Shown here piece after piece: positions 52,343-62,640 of a DNA stretch of 64,000 bases. Source of the stretch: Haloplasma contractile SSD-17B (GTDB lineage: Bacteria > Bacillota_I > Bacilli_A > Haloplasmatales > Haloplasmataceae). Where the stretch lies: positions 124,001 through 188,000 of the forward strand of contig NZ_AFNU02000006.1 in assembly GCF_000215935.2 (NCBI RefSeq). Direction: 5' to 3'. The notes beneath the pieces are model-generated. The model ran no database searches and was not told where the DNA came from. It saw nothing but the letters and a program-made list of their open reading frames with translations. Both the position numbers and the translations under genes were made by a program. The stretch's first letter is position 1. Every line of letters begins with the position of its first letter.

Positions 52343-53455
52343 ATGATTAAAGTGAGAACGGTAAAAAATAAGAAAGAGTTAAAAGCATTTATAATGTTTC
52401 CATATAAAGCGAATAAAGGTAATCCTAAGTTTGTTCCACCTTTAATTAAGGAAGAAATGAAATTATTTGATTCGAAGTTAAATCCAAGCTATCATCATTC
52501 TGATGTTTCATTATGGATTGCTTATAAAAATAAGGAAGTAGTAGGTAGAGTAGCAGGAATTATAAATTATAAAACTGTAAATAAGATGAAGAAAAAATGC
52601 GCACATTTTGGTTGGTTCGATGTAATTAATGATTCATCTGTTGCTACAAAGTTATTAGAGACACTTGAAGAGTGGGCTAAAAATAGGAAGGTATATACAA
52701 TAATTGGACCATTAGGCTTTACAAACTTAGATAACATGGGAATTACAGTTAATGGATTCAATCAAATCAATACGCTTTTTAGTACGTCTAATAAAGCATA
52801 TTATAAAGAGTTTATCGAAAGTAATGGGTATGAAAAGAAATTAGAATGGCACGAATATGAAACTAAACATGTAGAGACAGTACCTTACAAATTAAAAAAA
52901 GTGAGTAGGCGTGCAAAGAAATACTATCAGTTACGTGTGATTCGACCAAACTCTAAAAATGATATTAGGATTTATTTAGATGAACTTTTAAGACTTTTAA
53001 ATCATGAATTAAATCGAATATTTGACGGTGTGGATTTAAATAAAAAACAGATGAACTTTTATAAAAAACGCCTCTTGAGGCTTATTAATCCTAAGTTTGT
53101 AAGAATTATTCTAGATGATAAAAATCATGTCATTGGATTTGGAATGGCGATTCCTTCATATAGGACGGCACTTCAAAAAGCACATGGAAGATGGTATCTT
53201 AGTTTTTTATATAAGCTAAAAGATTTATACGTTAATAAAAAGTTCGATACATTTTTGCTTGCTATAACTGATGAATATGTCGGCAAAGGAATTAGTGCGA
53301 TCATTTATGAAGAATTTACTAACTTAATAAGACATAAGCAGATTGAGTTATCCTATACCTATTTAGAAATGGAAAACCAGCCAGTACCAATCTATAAGAA
53401 TTTTCCCAGGAAACAATTAAAGAAAGTTAGAATATACCAAAAACAAATCAATTAA
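52343..53455 (+). CDS. Large GNAT-fold acetyltransferase-like protein (YghO type)
   Basis: 370 residues. The family start is clear: FIMFPYKANKGNPKFVPPLI, then KNKEVVGRVAGIINYKTVNK, FGWFDVIND and IIGPLGFTNLDNMGITVNGF. These are the marks of the YghO-like group of long GNAT-fold proteins, whose substrate is unknown. The C-terminal half (DEYVGKGISAIIYEEFTNLI, SYTYLEMENQPVPIYKNF) completes a second GNAT-like unit. Single gene. Confidence 0.8.
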   Translation: MIKVRTVKNKKELKAFIMFPYKANKGNPKFVPPLIKEEMKLFDSKLNPSYHHSDVSLWIAYKNKEVVGRVAGIINYKTVNKMKKKCAHFGWFDVINDSSVATKLLETLEEWAKNRKVYTIIGPLGFTNLDNMGITVNGFNQINTLFSTSNKAYYKEFIESNGYEKKLEWHEYETKHVETVPYKLKKVSRRAKKYYQLRVIRPNSKNDIRIYLDELLRLLNHELNRIFDGVDLNKKQMNFYKKRLLRLINPKFVRIILDDKNHVIGFGMAIPSYRTALQKAHGRWYLSFLYKLKDLYVNKKFDTFLLAITDEYVGKGISAIIYEEFTNLIRHKQIELSYTYLEMENQPVPIYKNFPRKQLKKVRIYQKQIN

Positions 53456-53703
53456 GTAGTTAGTACGTATAAAACGTATTATAGATTTAGATATTAATTA
53501 AATAAAAAGTTTTCTCAAAATGTTGATAAAACGAGTTTAAATTGCTTATAAAAAGAGTTTAAAAGAGAACAAAATTGTATTTCTTTACTTATTTTAAAAA
53601 TAAAGGTTAATGATATGAATAATCAAGCATAGTATATTATTAAAAGATATTTACGATATGTACAGGATTTGGAGTAGTCGACGAATTAGATGGGGGAGGT
53701 ATT

Positions 53704-54309
53704 TTGAATTATAATAGAAAGAGTTGTCCTGAATGTGGTTCTAAAAATATTGTGAAGATCATTTATGGTGTTCCTACTGATGATATGATAGAGGCAGCAA
53801 ATGATGGTGTAATTGAACTAGGTGGTATAGACTCATCTGACACAAACCCAAAATTTAAGTGTAAGGAGTGTAAATCATGTTGGGGTGGAATGGAAATAGG
53901 GTATATAAGGTATAATGATTTAAGGTCTATTAACATTTTCATCGATGCTAAGCGAAAAGAAGATCGATTTTATGCATTAATTGATTTTGATGATAAACGA
54001 GTATGTTGGTATAAAGATGATCCGAAACTAAATAAGAGAATTAAATTTTTAGATCATTACGGATTTAAGCATCTAGTATCAAAGTTAAAACGTATGAACT
54101 TTCTAAACTGGGCACAATTTTACGACCAGAAAGGTAGGGTAACAGATAAAGGACATAAGTGGGAAATCTGTGCGATCTCTAAGTATGGCTACTGTTACAA
54201 AAAAGGAGATTATGCTTATCCTAAAGAATGGAATCAATTAGTAAATTTATTATATAATGTTACCAAAGATGAAAATTTTAAGTTATATATAAATAAAGAA
54301 GAAGTTTAA
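53704..54309 (+). CDS. Zinc-ribbon protein of unknown function
   Basis: 201 residues from TTG 53704, directly after GGAGGT. The N-terminal 60 residues form a zinc ribbon: SCPECGSKNIVKIIYGVPTD, AANDGVIELGGID, and FKCKECKSCW, a known small domain at the ends of unrelated proteins. The rest, about 140 residues, is alpha/beta with many aromatic and charged residues and no family I recognise. Terminator overlaps its last codons. Confidence 0.65.
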   Translation: MNYNRKSCPECGSKNIVKIIYGVPTDDMIEAANDGVIELGGIDSSDTNPKFKCKECKSCWGGMEIGYIRYNDLRSINIFIDAKRKEDRFYALIDFDDKRVCWYKDDPKLNKRIKFLDHYGFKHLVSKLKRMNFLNWAQFYDQKGRVTDKGHKWEICAISKYGYCYKKGDYAYPKEWNQLVNLLYNVTKDENFKLYINKEEV

Positions 54310-54340
54310 TACGAGCATGTATTAAGCTTCTTCTTTATTG
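54297..54340 (+). terminator. Intrinsic terminator of the zinc-ribbon gene
   Basis: AAGAAGAAGTTTAATA pairs with TATTAAGCTTCTTCTT; the left arm includes the last codons of the gene. Confidence 0.85.
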
Positions 54341-54546
54341 AAAGTATTTTGTAAGAGATTACTAATCATAAACTTACTTAACTTGCTTTTGTAAAAGTTA
54401 AATCGTCAATAATGTCTATAACATGAACAGTAGACATTAGTAGACATAAGTGGTGATACCCTGGAATAGACAGTGAGCTTTTTAAGAAAAAAATATATAT
54501 ACATCAGGGATAGGTATATGCAATCACGGTACAAAAAATAAAATAA

Positions 54547-54588
54547 AAAATCCCGTTAGCAGTAAATAAGTGTGCTCATTGGGATTTT
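54547..54588 (-). terminator. Terminator of the YeiH gene
   Basis: On the minus strand AAAATCCC ... GGGATTTTTT, with an inner stem of GAGCAC/GTGCTC type partly broken; T run on the minus strand. Confidence 0.7.
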
Positions 54589-54599
54589 AGTTATGACTG

Positions 54600-55658
54600 T
54601 TATAATATATAATAGATGATTACAAAACTAATACTAGACATTATAACAAAGAGTACAGCACCTAATAGTAGAGCTTTAATCCCTTTTCTTGCAATACCTC
54701 TAAAGTTAACATTTAGCCCCATAGCTGTCATAGCCATTAAAATAAACACTTTACTTAGGAATGCAAATAGATTAGTGAGTGTATCTGGCAACCACCCTGT
54801 TGAGTTTATAAGAATGGCTATTATAAAGTATAGTACGTACATGGGAAATTTAGCAACCTTATCGGAATTTTGGTTTGTTTCAGAATCATTTTTAAAACTA
54901 TAACTAAGTACTAAAGAAACAGGAACTAACATCAATACACGTGTTAACTTAACAGTCGTACCAACTATTTCAGAATCAGCTCCATTTGACGAGGCAGCAG
55001 CTACAGCATGTGCAACCCCTTGAAGTGTAAGTCCAGACCAAGCACCGTACTGAAAGGTACTTAAGTAATTACTAAAAGCAATATAGATAAAGACACCGAT
55101 TGCACCTAGAAGACTTACGGTAGAAATGGCAATTACTGAATCATCCTTTTTAGCCTTAATGGTTGGTGCTAAAGCAACAATAGCAGATGCTCCACAAATA
55201 CTAGAACCAACACCTAGTAAAGTAGCTAATTTAGTATCAACTCTAAATAGCCGGCCTAATAAAATGCTTAGTAATAGTGTAACCGGAACATAAACTAGGA
55301 TCATAAGAACTAGTGTAGGACCTACCTCAAGAAGCGTTTGTAATGTTTGAAGACTAAGTTTAAAACCTAATAGTACAATCCCTACCTTTAAGAGTTTCTT
55401 TAAAGAAAAGGTAATGCCAGGTTTTGTAAGATCTTGAATTTTAAGTGTCTGACCGTATAGGATACTAATAAAAATCGCAATAGTCACCGCCTCTAAATTT
55501 ATATAATCCTTCACGAGTTCATTAAGTGTATATGAAATCAATGATATAAATCCTACTATTAAAAAACCAGGTAAATGTTGTTCTATAGTAGACATGGTGC
55601 GTTTATAAAATTTATCCATAATAGGCAAGATCCGTTTATATAGTGTTTTCCATTCCAA
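54600..55658 (-). CDS. YeiH/UPF0324 family putative sulfate exporter
   Basis: 352 residues, ten to eleven membrane spans. GVGSSICGASAIVALAPTIK (about 148-167), GAWSGLTLQGVAHAVAAASS and MTAMGLNVNFRGIARKGIKA are the conserved blocks of the YeiH family. Some members are called putative sulfate exporters; the substrate is not proven. The start is TTG 55658, eight bases after AGGAGG; the only nearby ATG is in another frame. Single gene. Confidence 0.88.
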   Translation of the reverse strand: MEWKTLYKRILPIMDKFYKRTMSTIEQHLPGFLIVGFISLISYTLNELVKDYINLEAVTIAIFISILYGQTLKIQDLTKPGITFSLKKLLKVGIVLLGFKLSLQTLQTLLEVGPTLVLMILVYVPVTLLLSILLGRLFRVDTKLATLLGVGSSICGASAIVALAPTIKAKKDDSVIAISTVSLLGAIGVFIYIAFSNYLSTFQYGAWSGLTLQGVAHAVAAASSNGADSEIVGTTVKLTRVLMLVPVSLVLSYSFKNDSETNQNSDKVAKFPMYVLYFIIAILINSTGWLPDTLTNLFAFLSKVFILMAMTAMGLNVNFRGIARKGIKALLLGAVLFVIMSSISFVIIYYIL

Positions 55659-56114
55659 AGTGAGTTCCTCCTAAAATGTTTTACTCTATTAATATTGTAG
55701 CATATCACCTGTTTGATGTGTATCATTAGCTAGTAAAAATAATTTGTTTATGTTTTGTTGACTCTATTTATTGTGTAATTAAGCAGGTCGTAATTTATCA
55801 GAATCTTGTTAATGAGCTCGTTATGATTTATTACCAGGGATCATATAGACAACCGATAAAAACCAATAAGACAAGAACTCAGCATTAACTAGTACTAATT
55901 AACCATTATAAATGAAATCCATACGACGAGGAGTTTGCAGCATGTAATAGCTTATAACCTTCCTCTAATTTATGATTACTAGTAAGTTCAGAAAAGTATG
56001 AGAATATTAAACACAATACGACAATAAGTTTATAATAGAATACGGTATAAACATGTTCATTGTACATAAACATATAATGTATGGTAAACGAGTAAGCAAT
56101 AAAAAAAGGTCTAA
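55659..56114. other. Intergenic region without recognised gene
   Basis: About 450 AT-rich bases. It holds the YeiH promoter and the end of the GRAM-like gene on the minus strand. No frame, RNA or strong hairpin recognised. Confidence 0.35.
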
Positions 56115-56528
56115 TTAGACCTCAATATTCAGCTTTTTTAGTGTATTATTTAATTTTTTTATAACAAATCTTAAATTTTTAACAGAGAAGAGTTCGCATT
56201 TATTATTTGCTAATACAATTTTCAGTTTATCATTAGCACCTCTTATAAAGATATCATCTACTATGCTTTGTGTTTTAATCGCCTTAATATCTTTTATTGG
56301 AATATTCCAACATTTTCCCTCTGATATTCGATCAAAATAGCTTGCTGAGAAGATCACACGTTTAGTGGTAACGTATAATTTACCTTTTACGATACGAGCT
56401 TTACTTTGCAAATGTGATACATGGCATGACCAAAGTAATTTTTCATCTATAAGTAATGTCTCTTTTGAAACGAATAAAGAACCAATTTTTTTCATATTGA
56501 ATTGAGAATAGACTATAGTCCTACTCAT
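56115..56528 (-). CDS. GRAM/PH-like domain protein
   Basis: 137 residues. ARIVKGKLYVTTKRVIFSAS, WNIPIKDIKAIKTQ and FIRGANDKLKIVLANNK follow the beta-strand order of bacterial GRAM/PH-like domains (G-x-L-Y-x-T-x-x-R-x-I-F). Bacterial members are cytoplasmic and their ligands are unknown. AAGGAGG is only two to three bases before ATG 56528, closer than normal, but no other start has a site. Single gene. Confidence 0.65.
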   Translation of the reverse strand: MSRTIVYSQFNMKKIGSLFVSKETLLIDEKLLWSCHVSHLQSKARIVKGKLYVTTKRVIFSASYFDRISEGKCWNIPIKDIKAIKTQSIVDDIFIRGANDKLKIVLANNKCELFSVKNLRFVIKKLNNTLKKLNIEV

Positions 56529-56679
56529 TCCCTCCTTAACAAAAAATCTTAAAATAAAAACCCCAGTTATATAATACCAAAAAGAGTAATAATAATAAAT
56601 GCTTTTAGAGAAATGTGTATTAAAAAATTCAAACAGTCATTAAAATTCTTGAAATAATCCTATTAAATATAAAATAAAA

Positions 56680-56700
56680 GGCTCATGGATTCCATGAGCC
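56680..56700 (-). terminator. Terminator of the DUF1828 gene
   Basis: Perfect inverted repeat GGCTCATGGA / TCCATGAGCC; on the minus strand it is followed by TTTTATTTTA. It lies 140 bases after the gene. Confidence 0.75.
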
Positions 56701-56841
56701 GTTGTAAAAGGAGAAAGTTGTATTAAGTTTAATTACGTTACAAGTATATCCTACTGTTTATTATGAACTATTTCAAACTTTATGAATATTTAACAAAATA
56801 AGGAAGTTGAGTTTACGTTAATGTTAAAATATTCACAGAAA

Positions 56842-57240
56842 CTATCTCCGTTGTAAGTAGTAGAGTGTGTCGATTGAGAGTAGTGCTTGAATATATGTTG
56901 TCACTTGTTCCGTGAAATTGTCATTGCTTGTATTAAAAGTAAATGTTAATTCATCAAGGTCATCATTATAATCAATCCTGTACTGTGTGCGTATTTTTTT
57001 GAAAACAACAGATAATGTTTTAGATTCATCCAAATCAATTCCATTAAGTGATAGTGTATTTATTGTTTGACCATCATCGGATAAACTAATTTCATCGTCT
57101 GTACATTCAATACAGAAAGTAATGGAATCCCCATTATGATTGATGAAGGGAGTTTCTACCTCGATCATGCTGCCTACATCATCTATCTTAAACGCTTTAC
57201 CTAATTCCATAATTTTATGCTTATATGTTTTATAATTCAT
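56842..57240 (-). CDS. DUF1828 domain protein
   Basis: 132 residues. IEVETPFINHNGDSITFCIE, DEISLSDDGQTINTLSLNGI and DLDES match DUF1828, which is known in phage- or defence-linked contexts in Bacillota and often paired with DUF1829. Only the DUF1828 part is present. No ribosome binding site stands directly before ATG 57240; AAAGGGGTG lies about 40 bases upstream, beyond a hairpin. Confidence 0.75.
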   Translation of the reverse strand: MNYKTYKHKIMELGKAFKIDDVGSMIEVETPFINHNGDSITFCIECTDDEISLSDDGQTINTLSLNGIDLDESKTLSVVFKKIRTQYRIDYNDDLDELTFTFNTSNDNFTEQVTTYIQALLSIDTLYYLQRR

Positions 57241-57570
57241 ATCATGTGGTGATAATTTTAAAATAAATCACCAGTTGACACCCCTTTCATATACACGAAT
57301 TAATATGTTTGCATTATATTATGATTAATTTTCAATTAAAAAATTCCAAAAAATAAATTTTCTTTAAAAATATAAAGACACATACTCATGTAAAATAAAT
57401 TGTCACTATCAAGATCACGAAGCTTTAGTTTTTTGTATTCGCATTTTTCATAAAAATAAGATTAGCCATTCGTTAAAATGATAACAATAAAAATAAATCT
57501 TACTTATGAATTCATTAATGCATCAAATAATAAGTAAGAACTAAAATGCATAAATGAAAGAAGTGTTGGT
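57241..57570. other. Intergenic region with a hairpin before DUF1828
   Basis: GGTGAT...ATCACC with inner ATTTTAAAAT (57248-57272) forms a hairpin between a distant AAAGGGGTG and the start of the DUF1828 gene on the minus strand. The rest is AT-rich and must hold the promoters of the two divergent genes. AAAGAAG-type weak ribosome binding site precedes 57571. Confidence 0.4.
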
Positions 57571-58290
57571 ATGAAAAACTCTGATATTTTTTTGAAACTT
57601 TACAACAAGTTTGACCAATATATGAGAAAAGAGTTTGATAAAGGAAGTCGTTCAGGACATCGTTATTTAATTGATGAACTTTCGAGGAGTAATAATTTAT
57701 TTAAATTTTATCGAGATGATTTAAAGCAGTTTGCTGAATTGAGGAATGCAATCATTCATAATACCCATATAACTGATAAAAAGGATGGAATCGCAATAGC
57801 GGAACCACATGATGAAGTGATTGAGCGATACAGAAATGTGTTAAATAAAATATATAAACCCAAAACAGCAATCGATATATGTAAAAAACTCTATAATAGA
57901 GATGCATTTATAGCAAATAAAGAAACAAAAATCATAACGATTATAAAAGAAATGTATGATAAAACTTACACATGTGTCCCCGTAATAGAGAAGGACCATT
58001 TAGTTGGTGTCTTCAGTGAAAATGTACTTATAAGTTATATTGCAAAACACGAGACATGTAAGATTATAGAAACGTCTATTAATGATATTATAGACTTAAT
58101 AGACGTAAGACAACATCAGGGAGAATTTTTTGTATTTTGCAAACCCACTGAAACTATATATGATATTAAACAATTTTTTCTTGACGATAAAATCGATGAC
58201 AAACGCCTTGAAATGGTATTTGTAACAGAGAATGGAAAGAAACACGAGAAGGTGTTAGGGTTTATAACCGCCTGGGACTTAATTGATTAG
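57571..58290 (+). CDS. HEPN-like/CBS domain protein A
   Basis: 239 residues. The N-terminal 95 are helical with FAELRNAIIHNTH, where R58-N-x-x-x-H63 has the form of the HEPN ribonuclease motif (R-N-x3-H). From about residue 105 a CBS pair follows: TKIITIIKEMYDKTYTCVPV, DHLVGVFSENVLISYI, and RLEMVFVTENG with GFITAWDLI at the end. CBS pairs bind adenine nucleotides or derivatives. So this may be a nucleotide-controlled RNase or RNA-binding protein; the function is inference. A paralogue lies 650 bases downstream. Confidence 0.7.
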   Translation: MKNSDIFLKLYNKFDQYMRKEFDKGSRSGHRYLIDELSRSNNLFKFYRDDLKQFAELRNAIIHNTHITDKKDGIAIAEPHDEVIERYRNVLNKIYKPKTAIDICKKLYNRDAFIANKETKIITIIKEMYDKTYTCVPVIEKDHLVGVFSENVLISYIAKHETCKIIETSINDIIDLIDVRQHQGEFFVFCKPTETIYDIKQFFLDDKIDDKRLEMVFVTENGKKHEKVLGFITAWDLID

Positions 58291-58302
58291 GATAAAATAA
58301 AG

Positions 58303-58342
58303 GATGAATTAATCTAGAGTTTAGATTAATTCATCCTTTATT
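58303..58342. terminator. Bidirectional terminator
   Basis: AAAGGATGAATTAATCTA pairs with TAGATTAATTCATCCTTT, between converging genes; the right arm includes the end of the Nudix gene. Confidence 0.9.
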
Positions 58343-58713
58343 AATTGTTCAATAATTGGAATATCAGCCTTTAACCAATCAAGTTTTATAGCCTCGTGCC
58401 TATTAAACCATTTAGCGTCAGAATGTACATTTAACTGTATATCATCTGTATTTAATTCACACAGATAAATATCCATATCGAGATCAAAGCGTTCATAACG
58501 ATAGGATACATGTTGATAATAACGCAGAATCGTAATATCTGATGACAATTCCTCTTTAATTTCTCTAATAAGTGCTTCCTCTTTTGTTTCGCCTAATTCT
58601 ATTTTTCCACCAGGGAATTCCCACATTAATGGATAGGACTCCTCTTTTGTTCGTCTACAACATAGAACTTTATTATCCTTAATAAAAATTGCTGATACCA
58701 CATGTTTTTTCAT
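58321..58713 (-). CDS. Nudix hydrolase, MutT-like
   Basis: 130 residues. The Nudix box GGKIELGETKEEALIREIKE, completed by EL, is intact (G-x5-E-x7-R-E-x-x-E-E). CCRRTKEESYPLMWEFPGGK before it is typical of (8-oxo-)dGTP diphosphatases of the MutT class. It may clean the nucleotide pool or hydrolyse another nucleoside diphosphate compound. It lies between two HEPN-like/CBS paralogues but on the other strand. Confidence 0.88.
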   Translation of the reverse strand: MKKHVVSAIFIKDNKVLCCRRTKEESYPLMWEFPGGKIELGETKEEALIREIKEELSSDITILRYYQHVSYRYERFDLDMDIYLCELNTDDIQLNVHSDAKWFNRHEAIKLDWLKADIPIIEQLIKDELI

Positions 58714-58942
58714 ACCTTTACCTCACTTTCAAAATCGTTATATCATTTTATTAGTTTACCGTATCTACAAAATCATATGACTACTGTAACTATAATTGTA
58801 TCAATCACGGGTAAATTAATAAAAAATTAAGAAAATTTATAAAATCAAATGAAAAATTGACTGACATATTATAGAATAATATATATTAAGAAAAAATGAA
58901 AGTGTTTTGATTCTTTTTATGAATTTGAAGGGGAGTAATTTA

Positions 58943-59659
58943 ATGAGAGGTTCTAATAAGTTTTTAAAGATTTATAATGATATTGATAACTATATGAGGA
59001 GGACATTAGAGGCAGGACCTAGAATGAGTCACATAGCACTGATTGACAAACTATCCAAAAAGAGTAATGTATTTCGTTTTTATAAGCATGATTTAAAAGA
59101 GTTTGCTGAATTAAGGAATGCAATCATACATAACACTCATTTCTCAAATAATCAATATGGTGATGTCATAGCAGAGCCGCATCGTTATATTGTAGAAATG
59201 TACGAAGAACTTTACAAAAAGATCATGCGACCTAAATTAGCAAAACATGTATTTCGAACTATTAACGATTCATCTGTCTACACAGCAACAAGACATACCA
59301 AAATTATCGACATAATAAAAAATATGCATGACAAGGAGTATACGTGCGTTCCTATATTAGAAAATAATAAATTGATTGGTGTATTTAGTGAAAATGTGTT
59401 GTTAACATTTATTGCCAAACATGGGAGCTATAACTTTGAACATAAATCAATAGATGACATATTAGAGTTAACGGATATTAATAATCACAACGGTGAGTAT
59501 TTTGAGTTTGTTAAGATAAAAGATACCGTATTCGATATAAAAGAGACGTTCTCTAGACAGAGAAAAGATCGAAAACGTCTTGAGATGGTGTTTGTAACCG
59601 GAAATGGGACTTTAAATGAAGATGTTTTGGGAGTCATTTCAGCATGGGATCTAATTTAG
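58943..59659 (+). CDS. HEPN-like/CBS domain protein B
   Basis: 238 residues, aligned without gaps to protein A through the first 65 residues, including FAELRNAIIHNTH with R58 and H63 at identical positions. The shared CBS blocks are TKIIDIIKNMHDKEYTCVPI, KLIGVFSENVLLTFIAKHG and LEMVFVTGNG. More than half of the residues in these blocks are identical. ATG 58943 follows AAGGGGAG by seven bases; the frame extends upstream but without a site. Confidence 0.7.
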   Translation: MRGSNKFLKIYNDIDNYMRRTLEAGPRMSHIALIDKLSKKSNVFRFYKHDLKEFAELRNAIIHNTHFSNNQYGDVIAEPHRYIVEMYEELYKKIMRPKLAKHVFRTINDSSVYTATRHTKIIDIIKNMHDKEYTCVPILENNKLIGVFSENVLLTFIAKHGSYNFEHKSIDDILELTDINNHNGEYFEFVKIKDTVFDIKETFSRQRKDRKRLEMVFVTGNGTLNEDVLGVISAWDLI

Positions 59660-59785
59660 AGTCATTATTTAATAAAACTCTGTGCGATCATGCTCCGATA
59701 ATTGAATATAGTGGTGATAGTAAAGAAGGAAAACAGCATGAGATTAGAGTGACTTCCATACTTTAGTGAGGGTATAGTATAGAAA

Positions 59786-59817
59786 AAAACTTGACTTATA
59801 AACTAGTCAGGTTTTTT
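59786..59817 (+). terminator. Intrinsic terminator
   Basis: AACTTGACT pairs with AGTCAGGTT (one wobble pair), followed by seven T; it lies 130 bases after the gene for protein B. Confidence 0.7.
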
Positions 59818-59865
59818 TACATGCAATCCATTTCTAAAATTTACCATTAAAGCTAAACTCAAAAA

Positions 59866-59898
59866 GAAAAGGACGCTGTTATGTTATACTAGCGTCCT
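59866..59898 (-). terminator. Terminator of the tdh-kbl operon
   Basis: AGGACGCT / AGCGTCCT stem with a 13-base loop; on the minus strand followed by TTTTCTTTTT. Confidence 0.85.
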
Positions 59899-59906
59899 TA
59901 TATGTC

Positions 59907-61091
59907 TTAGATTAATTCCATTTCTTTTCCAACACGTTCAATAGTGTTAATTGCTTCATCGAGTTGTTCTTTCGTGTGATCAGCTGTAATCATACAACGA
60001 ATACGACCTGTACCTTTTGCTACGGTAGGGAAGACAATTGCTGAAACAAATACACCATTATCAAGTAATCGCTTAGAGAATTCAACAGTTTTCGCTTCGT
60101 TACCGATAATCACAGGTGTAATCGGTGTTTCACTATGTCCAATATCAAATCCTAATTTTGATACTTTCTCTTTGAAGTATTTAGCATTATCCCATAGACG
60201 GTCTGTATATTCAGTTGATTCCATTAACATCGTAACGGATTCAATAATAGCACCTACTGCCGCAGGTGGTAATGCAGTGGAGAATAGGATTGGTCTACCG
60301 CGATGTAATAACCAGTCCTTCATCACTTGCTTACCTGCAACATATCCACCTACGACACCTATTGCCTTTGATAGCGTTCCGATGATAAAATCAACTTTTC
60401 CATGAAGTCCAAAGTGGTCAACTGTCCCTCGTCCACTTTCACCTAAAACTCCAGAACCATGAGCATCATCTACATATGTCATTGCGTTATATTGCTCAGC
60501 GAGCTCGACAATCTCAGGTAATTTCGCTATGTCACCATCCATAGAAAATACACCGTCTGTAATAATTAATATGTTATTATATTGGTCACGTTTTTCTTTT
60601 AGAATTTCTTCTAAATGACTCATATCACTATGACGGAATACTGCGCGATCTGCTCTTGATAAACGCACTCCGTCAATGATTGAAGCATGATTTAATTCGT
60701 CTGAAATAATTAAATCACCTTTACCAGTAATCGCCTGTATGGTTCCTGCATTACAGTTAAACCCTGATTGGAATACCATTACAGCTTCTTCACGCTTAAA
60801 CTCAGCAAGCACACGTTCTAGTTTTTCGTGTATGTCCATATTACCAACAATTGTTCGAACAGCTCCAGCACCCACACCATATTTCTCAACGGCTTCAATT
60901 GCTGCCTTTTTTGTACGAGGGTGATTTGCTAAACCTAGATAGTTATTAGAAGATAGGTTGATGACTTTTTTTCCTTCAAAATCAACTACTGCATCACACG
61001 CTCCTGTATTAACAGGTAGTTTGCGATAAACGCCCTCTTCTTTTAGTTCATTTACTTTGTCCTTTAAGTACGGTAATTCATGAATACTCAT
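59907..61091 (-). CDS. kbl: Glycine C-acetyltransferase (2-amino-3-ketobutyrate CoA ligase)
   Basis: 394 residues, full length for the alpha-oxoamine synthase family. [20 protein letters not shown] near the start, [20 protein letters not shown] and the PLP-lysine motif [19 protein letters not shown] are all present. The enzyme splits 2-amino-3-oxobutyrate with CoA into glycine and acetyl-CoA. It is the second gene of the tdh-kbl operon, 22 bases after tdh, so the two steps of threonine breakdown are made together. Confidence 0.95.
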   Translation of the reverse strand: MSIHELPYLKDKVNELKEEGVYRKLPVNTGACDAVVDFEGKKVINLSSNNYLGLANHPRTKKAAIEAVEKYGVGAGAVRTIVGNMDIHEKLERVLAEFKREEAVMVFQSGFNCNAGTIQAITGKGDLIISDELNHASIIDGVRLSRADRAVFRHSDMSHLEEILKEKRDQYNNILIITDGVFSMDGDIAKLPEIVELAEQYNAMTYVDDAHGSGVLGESGRGTVDHFGLHGKVDFIIGTLSKAIGVVGGYVAGKQVMKDWLLHRGRPILFSTALPPAAVGAIIESVTMLMESTEYTDRLWDNAKYFKEKVSKLGFDIGHSETPITPVIIGNEAKTVEFSKRLLDNGVFVSAIVFPTVAKGTGRIRCMITADHTKEQLDEAINTIERVGKEMELI

Positions 61092-61113
61092 CGTCTCACT
61101 CCTTAAAATTATT

Positions 61114-62175
61114 TTATTCTGATTTAGTTGGAATCAATACAACTTTACCACTATTACCGGATGCCATTATATCCATTGCTTCATCCACTTTTGTTAGAGG
61201 AAGGGTATGGGTTACCACTTTATCTAAATCGAGACGTTTAATTAAACCTTGAACTTGGTGCCATGTATCATACATCTTACGACCTACAACACCATATATG
61301 GTTATTCCTTTGAATACAACGTCATTCGCTAAATCTAACTCGATTTTATGATTTGGAATTCCTAGCATTGACATCTTTCCACCAAGTTTCACATATTTAA
61401 ATGCTTGCTCTATTGCCATTTTGTTACCAGAGAATTCACCAATCACATCAACACCAATACCACCAGTTTCTTCTAGCACACGTTCTACTACATTTTCTTC
61501 AAGTGGATTAATAACAACATCTGCACCTAATTCTTTCGCTAGATTCCTTCTGTATTCATTTATTTCAATTGCAATTATTTTCCCTGCACCAACAACTTTT
61601 GCAACATTAACAGCCATTAAGCCAATAGGACCACATCCAACTACTGCCGTAGTCTTTGCTGTAATGTCGAAGTGTAGCATCGTGTGAACCGCATTTCCTA
61701 AAGGTTCTTGAATACATAAGAATTTAGGATCTACTGTAGGGTCGTTAATAATACAATTTTCTGCAGGCATTTTCATATACTCAGCAAAACATCCATCGGT
61801 ATCAACACCAATAATTTGTGTCTCTTGACAAATGTGACCTTGACCAGAACGACAGAAGTCACAGTCATTACACACAATATGTGTTTCAGCTGAGACAATA
61901 TCGCCTTCTTTAAGGCGCTTTACATGATCACCAACTTTAACAATTTCACCGGCAAATTCATGCCCAACTGTAAGAGGAGGTTTAATTCTATTTTGACTCC
62001 ATTCGTCCCAGTTGTAGATGTGGAAGTCTGTTCCACACACGGAAGTCGCTAATACCTTGATTAATACCTCGTGTGGCTCTATATCCGTAGGTATCTTTTT
62101 TGTAATTACTTTGGCACCTTTAGCAGGTTTTTCTTTAATAACGGCAGTCATTTCATTAGACTGATCTAAATTCAT
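61114..62175 (-). CDS. tdh: L-threonine 3-dehydrogenase
   Basis: 353 residues, a zinc-dependent medium-chain dehydrogenase. Catalytic zinc ligands lie in [15 protein letters not shown] and [13 protein letters not shown]; the structural zinc uses [18 protein letters not shown] binding is at [31 protein letters not shown] is the Tdh hallmark that separates it from sorbitol or alcohol dehydrogenases. It oxidises threonine to 2-amino-3-oxobutyrate, which Kbl cleaves. AAAGGGGAA precedes the ATG. Confidence 0.95.
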   Translation of the reverse strand: MNLDQSNEMTAVIKEKPAKGAKVITKKIPTDIEPHEVLIKVLATSVCGTDFHIYNWDEWSQNRIKPPLTVGHEFAGEIVKVGDHVKRLKEGDIVSAETHIVCNDCDFCRSGQGHICQETQIIGVDTDGCFAEYMKMPAENCIINDPTVDPKFLCIQEPLGNAVHTMLHFDITAKTTAVVGCGPIGLMAVNVAKVVGAGKIIAIEINEYRRNLAKELGADVVINPLEENVVERVLEETGGIGVDVIGEFSGNKMAIEQAFKYVKLGGKMSMLGIPNHKIELDLANDVVFKGITIYGVVGRKMYDTWHQVQGLIKRLDLDKVVTHTLPLTKVDEAMDIMASGNSGKVVLIPTKSE

Positions 62176-62640
62176 TTTATTTTTCCCCTTTCTAGCACCT
62201 TGAATTTTTATGAAAAGGATTTCATTAGTATTATATCATATTTAAAATATTATGACATAACTTAGTTATTATAATTTGTGATTATTTACATTATTTCTAG
62301 AGTCATACTTAGATTAAAAAGTCTGTTAATCTAATGAACCTAAAAAAAACAGTATAGGTTTATAATTCCCATTTACTATGACTTTATTTGTTAAATAAAA
62401 TCCAAAGATAATGATAAATGAAATGATCTATTTTGTAAAGGAATATAGTAGATTTAAGATTATTCAGTTGTAATTAATATAGAGTATACAAAAAGATGAA
62501 TAAATTAAATTATATAATAAACAATTTTTAAAAAAGAAAAAACTATAATTATGAAAAGTATTATTAAATAACAGAGAAGTTTATTGTATTTTTATTATCG
62601 AAGATTAACAGGAAAAAAATAAGTCATAAATCGAACATAA
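62176..62640. other. AT-rich intergenic region
   Basis: 465 bases of very high AT content between tdh and the VOC gene's terminator. It includes the tdh promoter on the minus strand. No T-box, riboswitch or open frame recognised. Confidence 0.4.

Noticed and set aside
62176-62640. T-box or riboswitch before the tdh-kbl operon
   Set aside because: No specifier-like stem, no T-box core and no terminator between promoter region and start were found.
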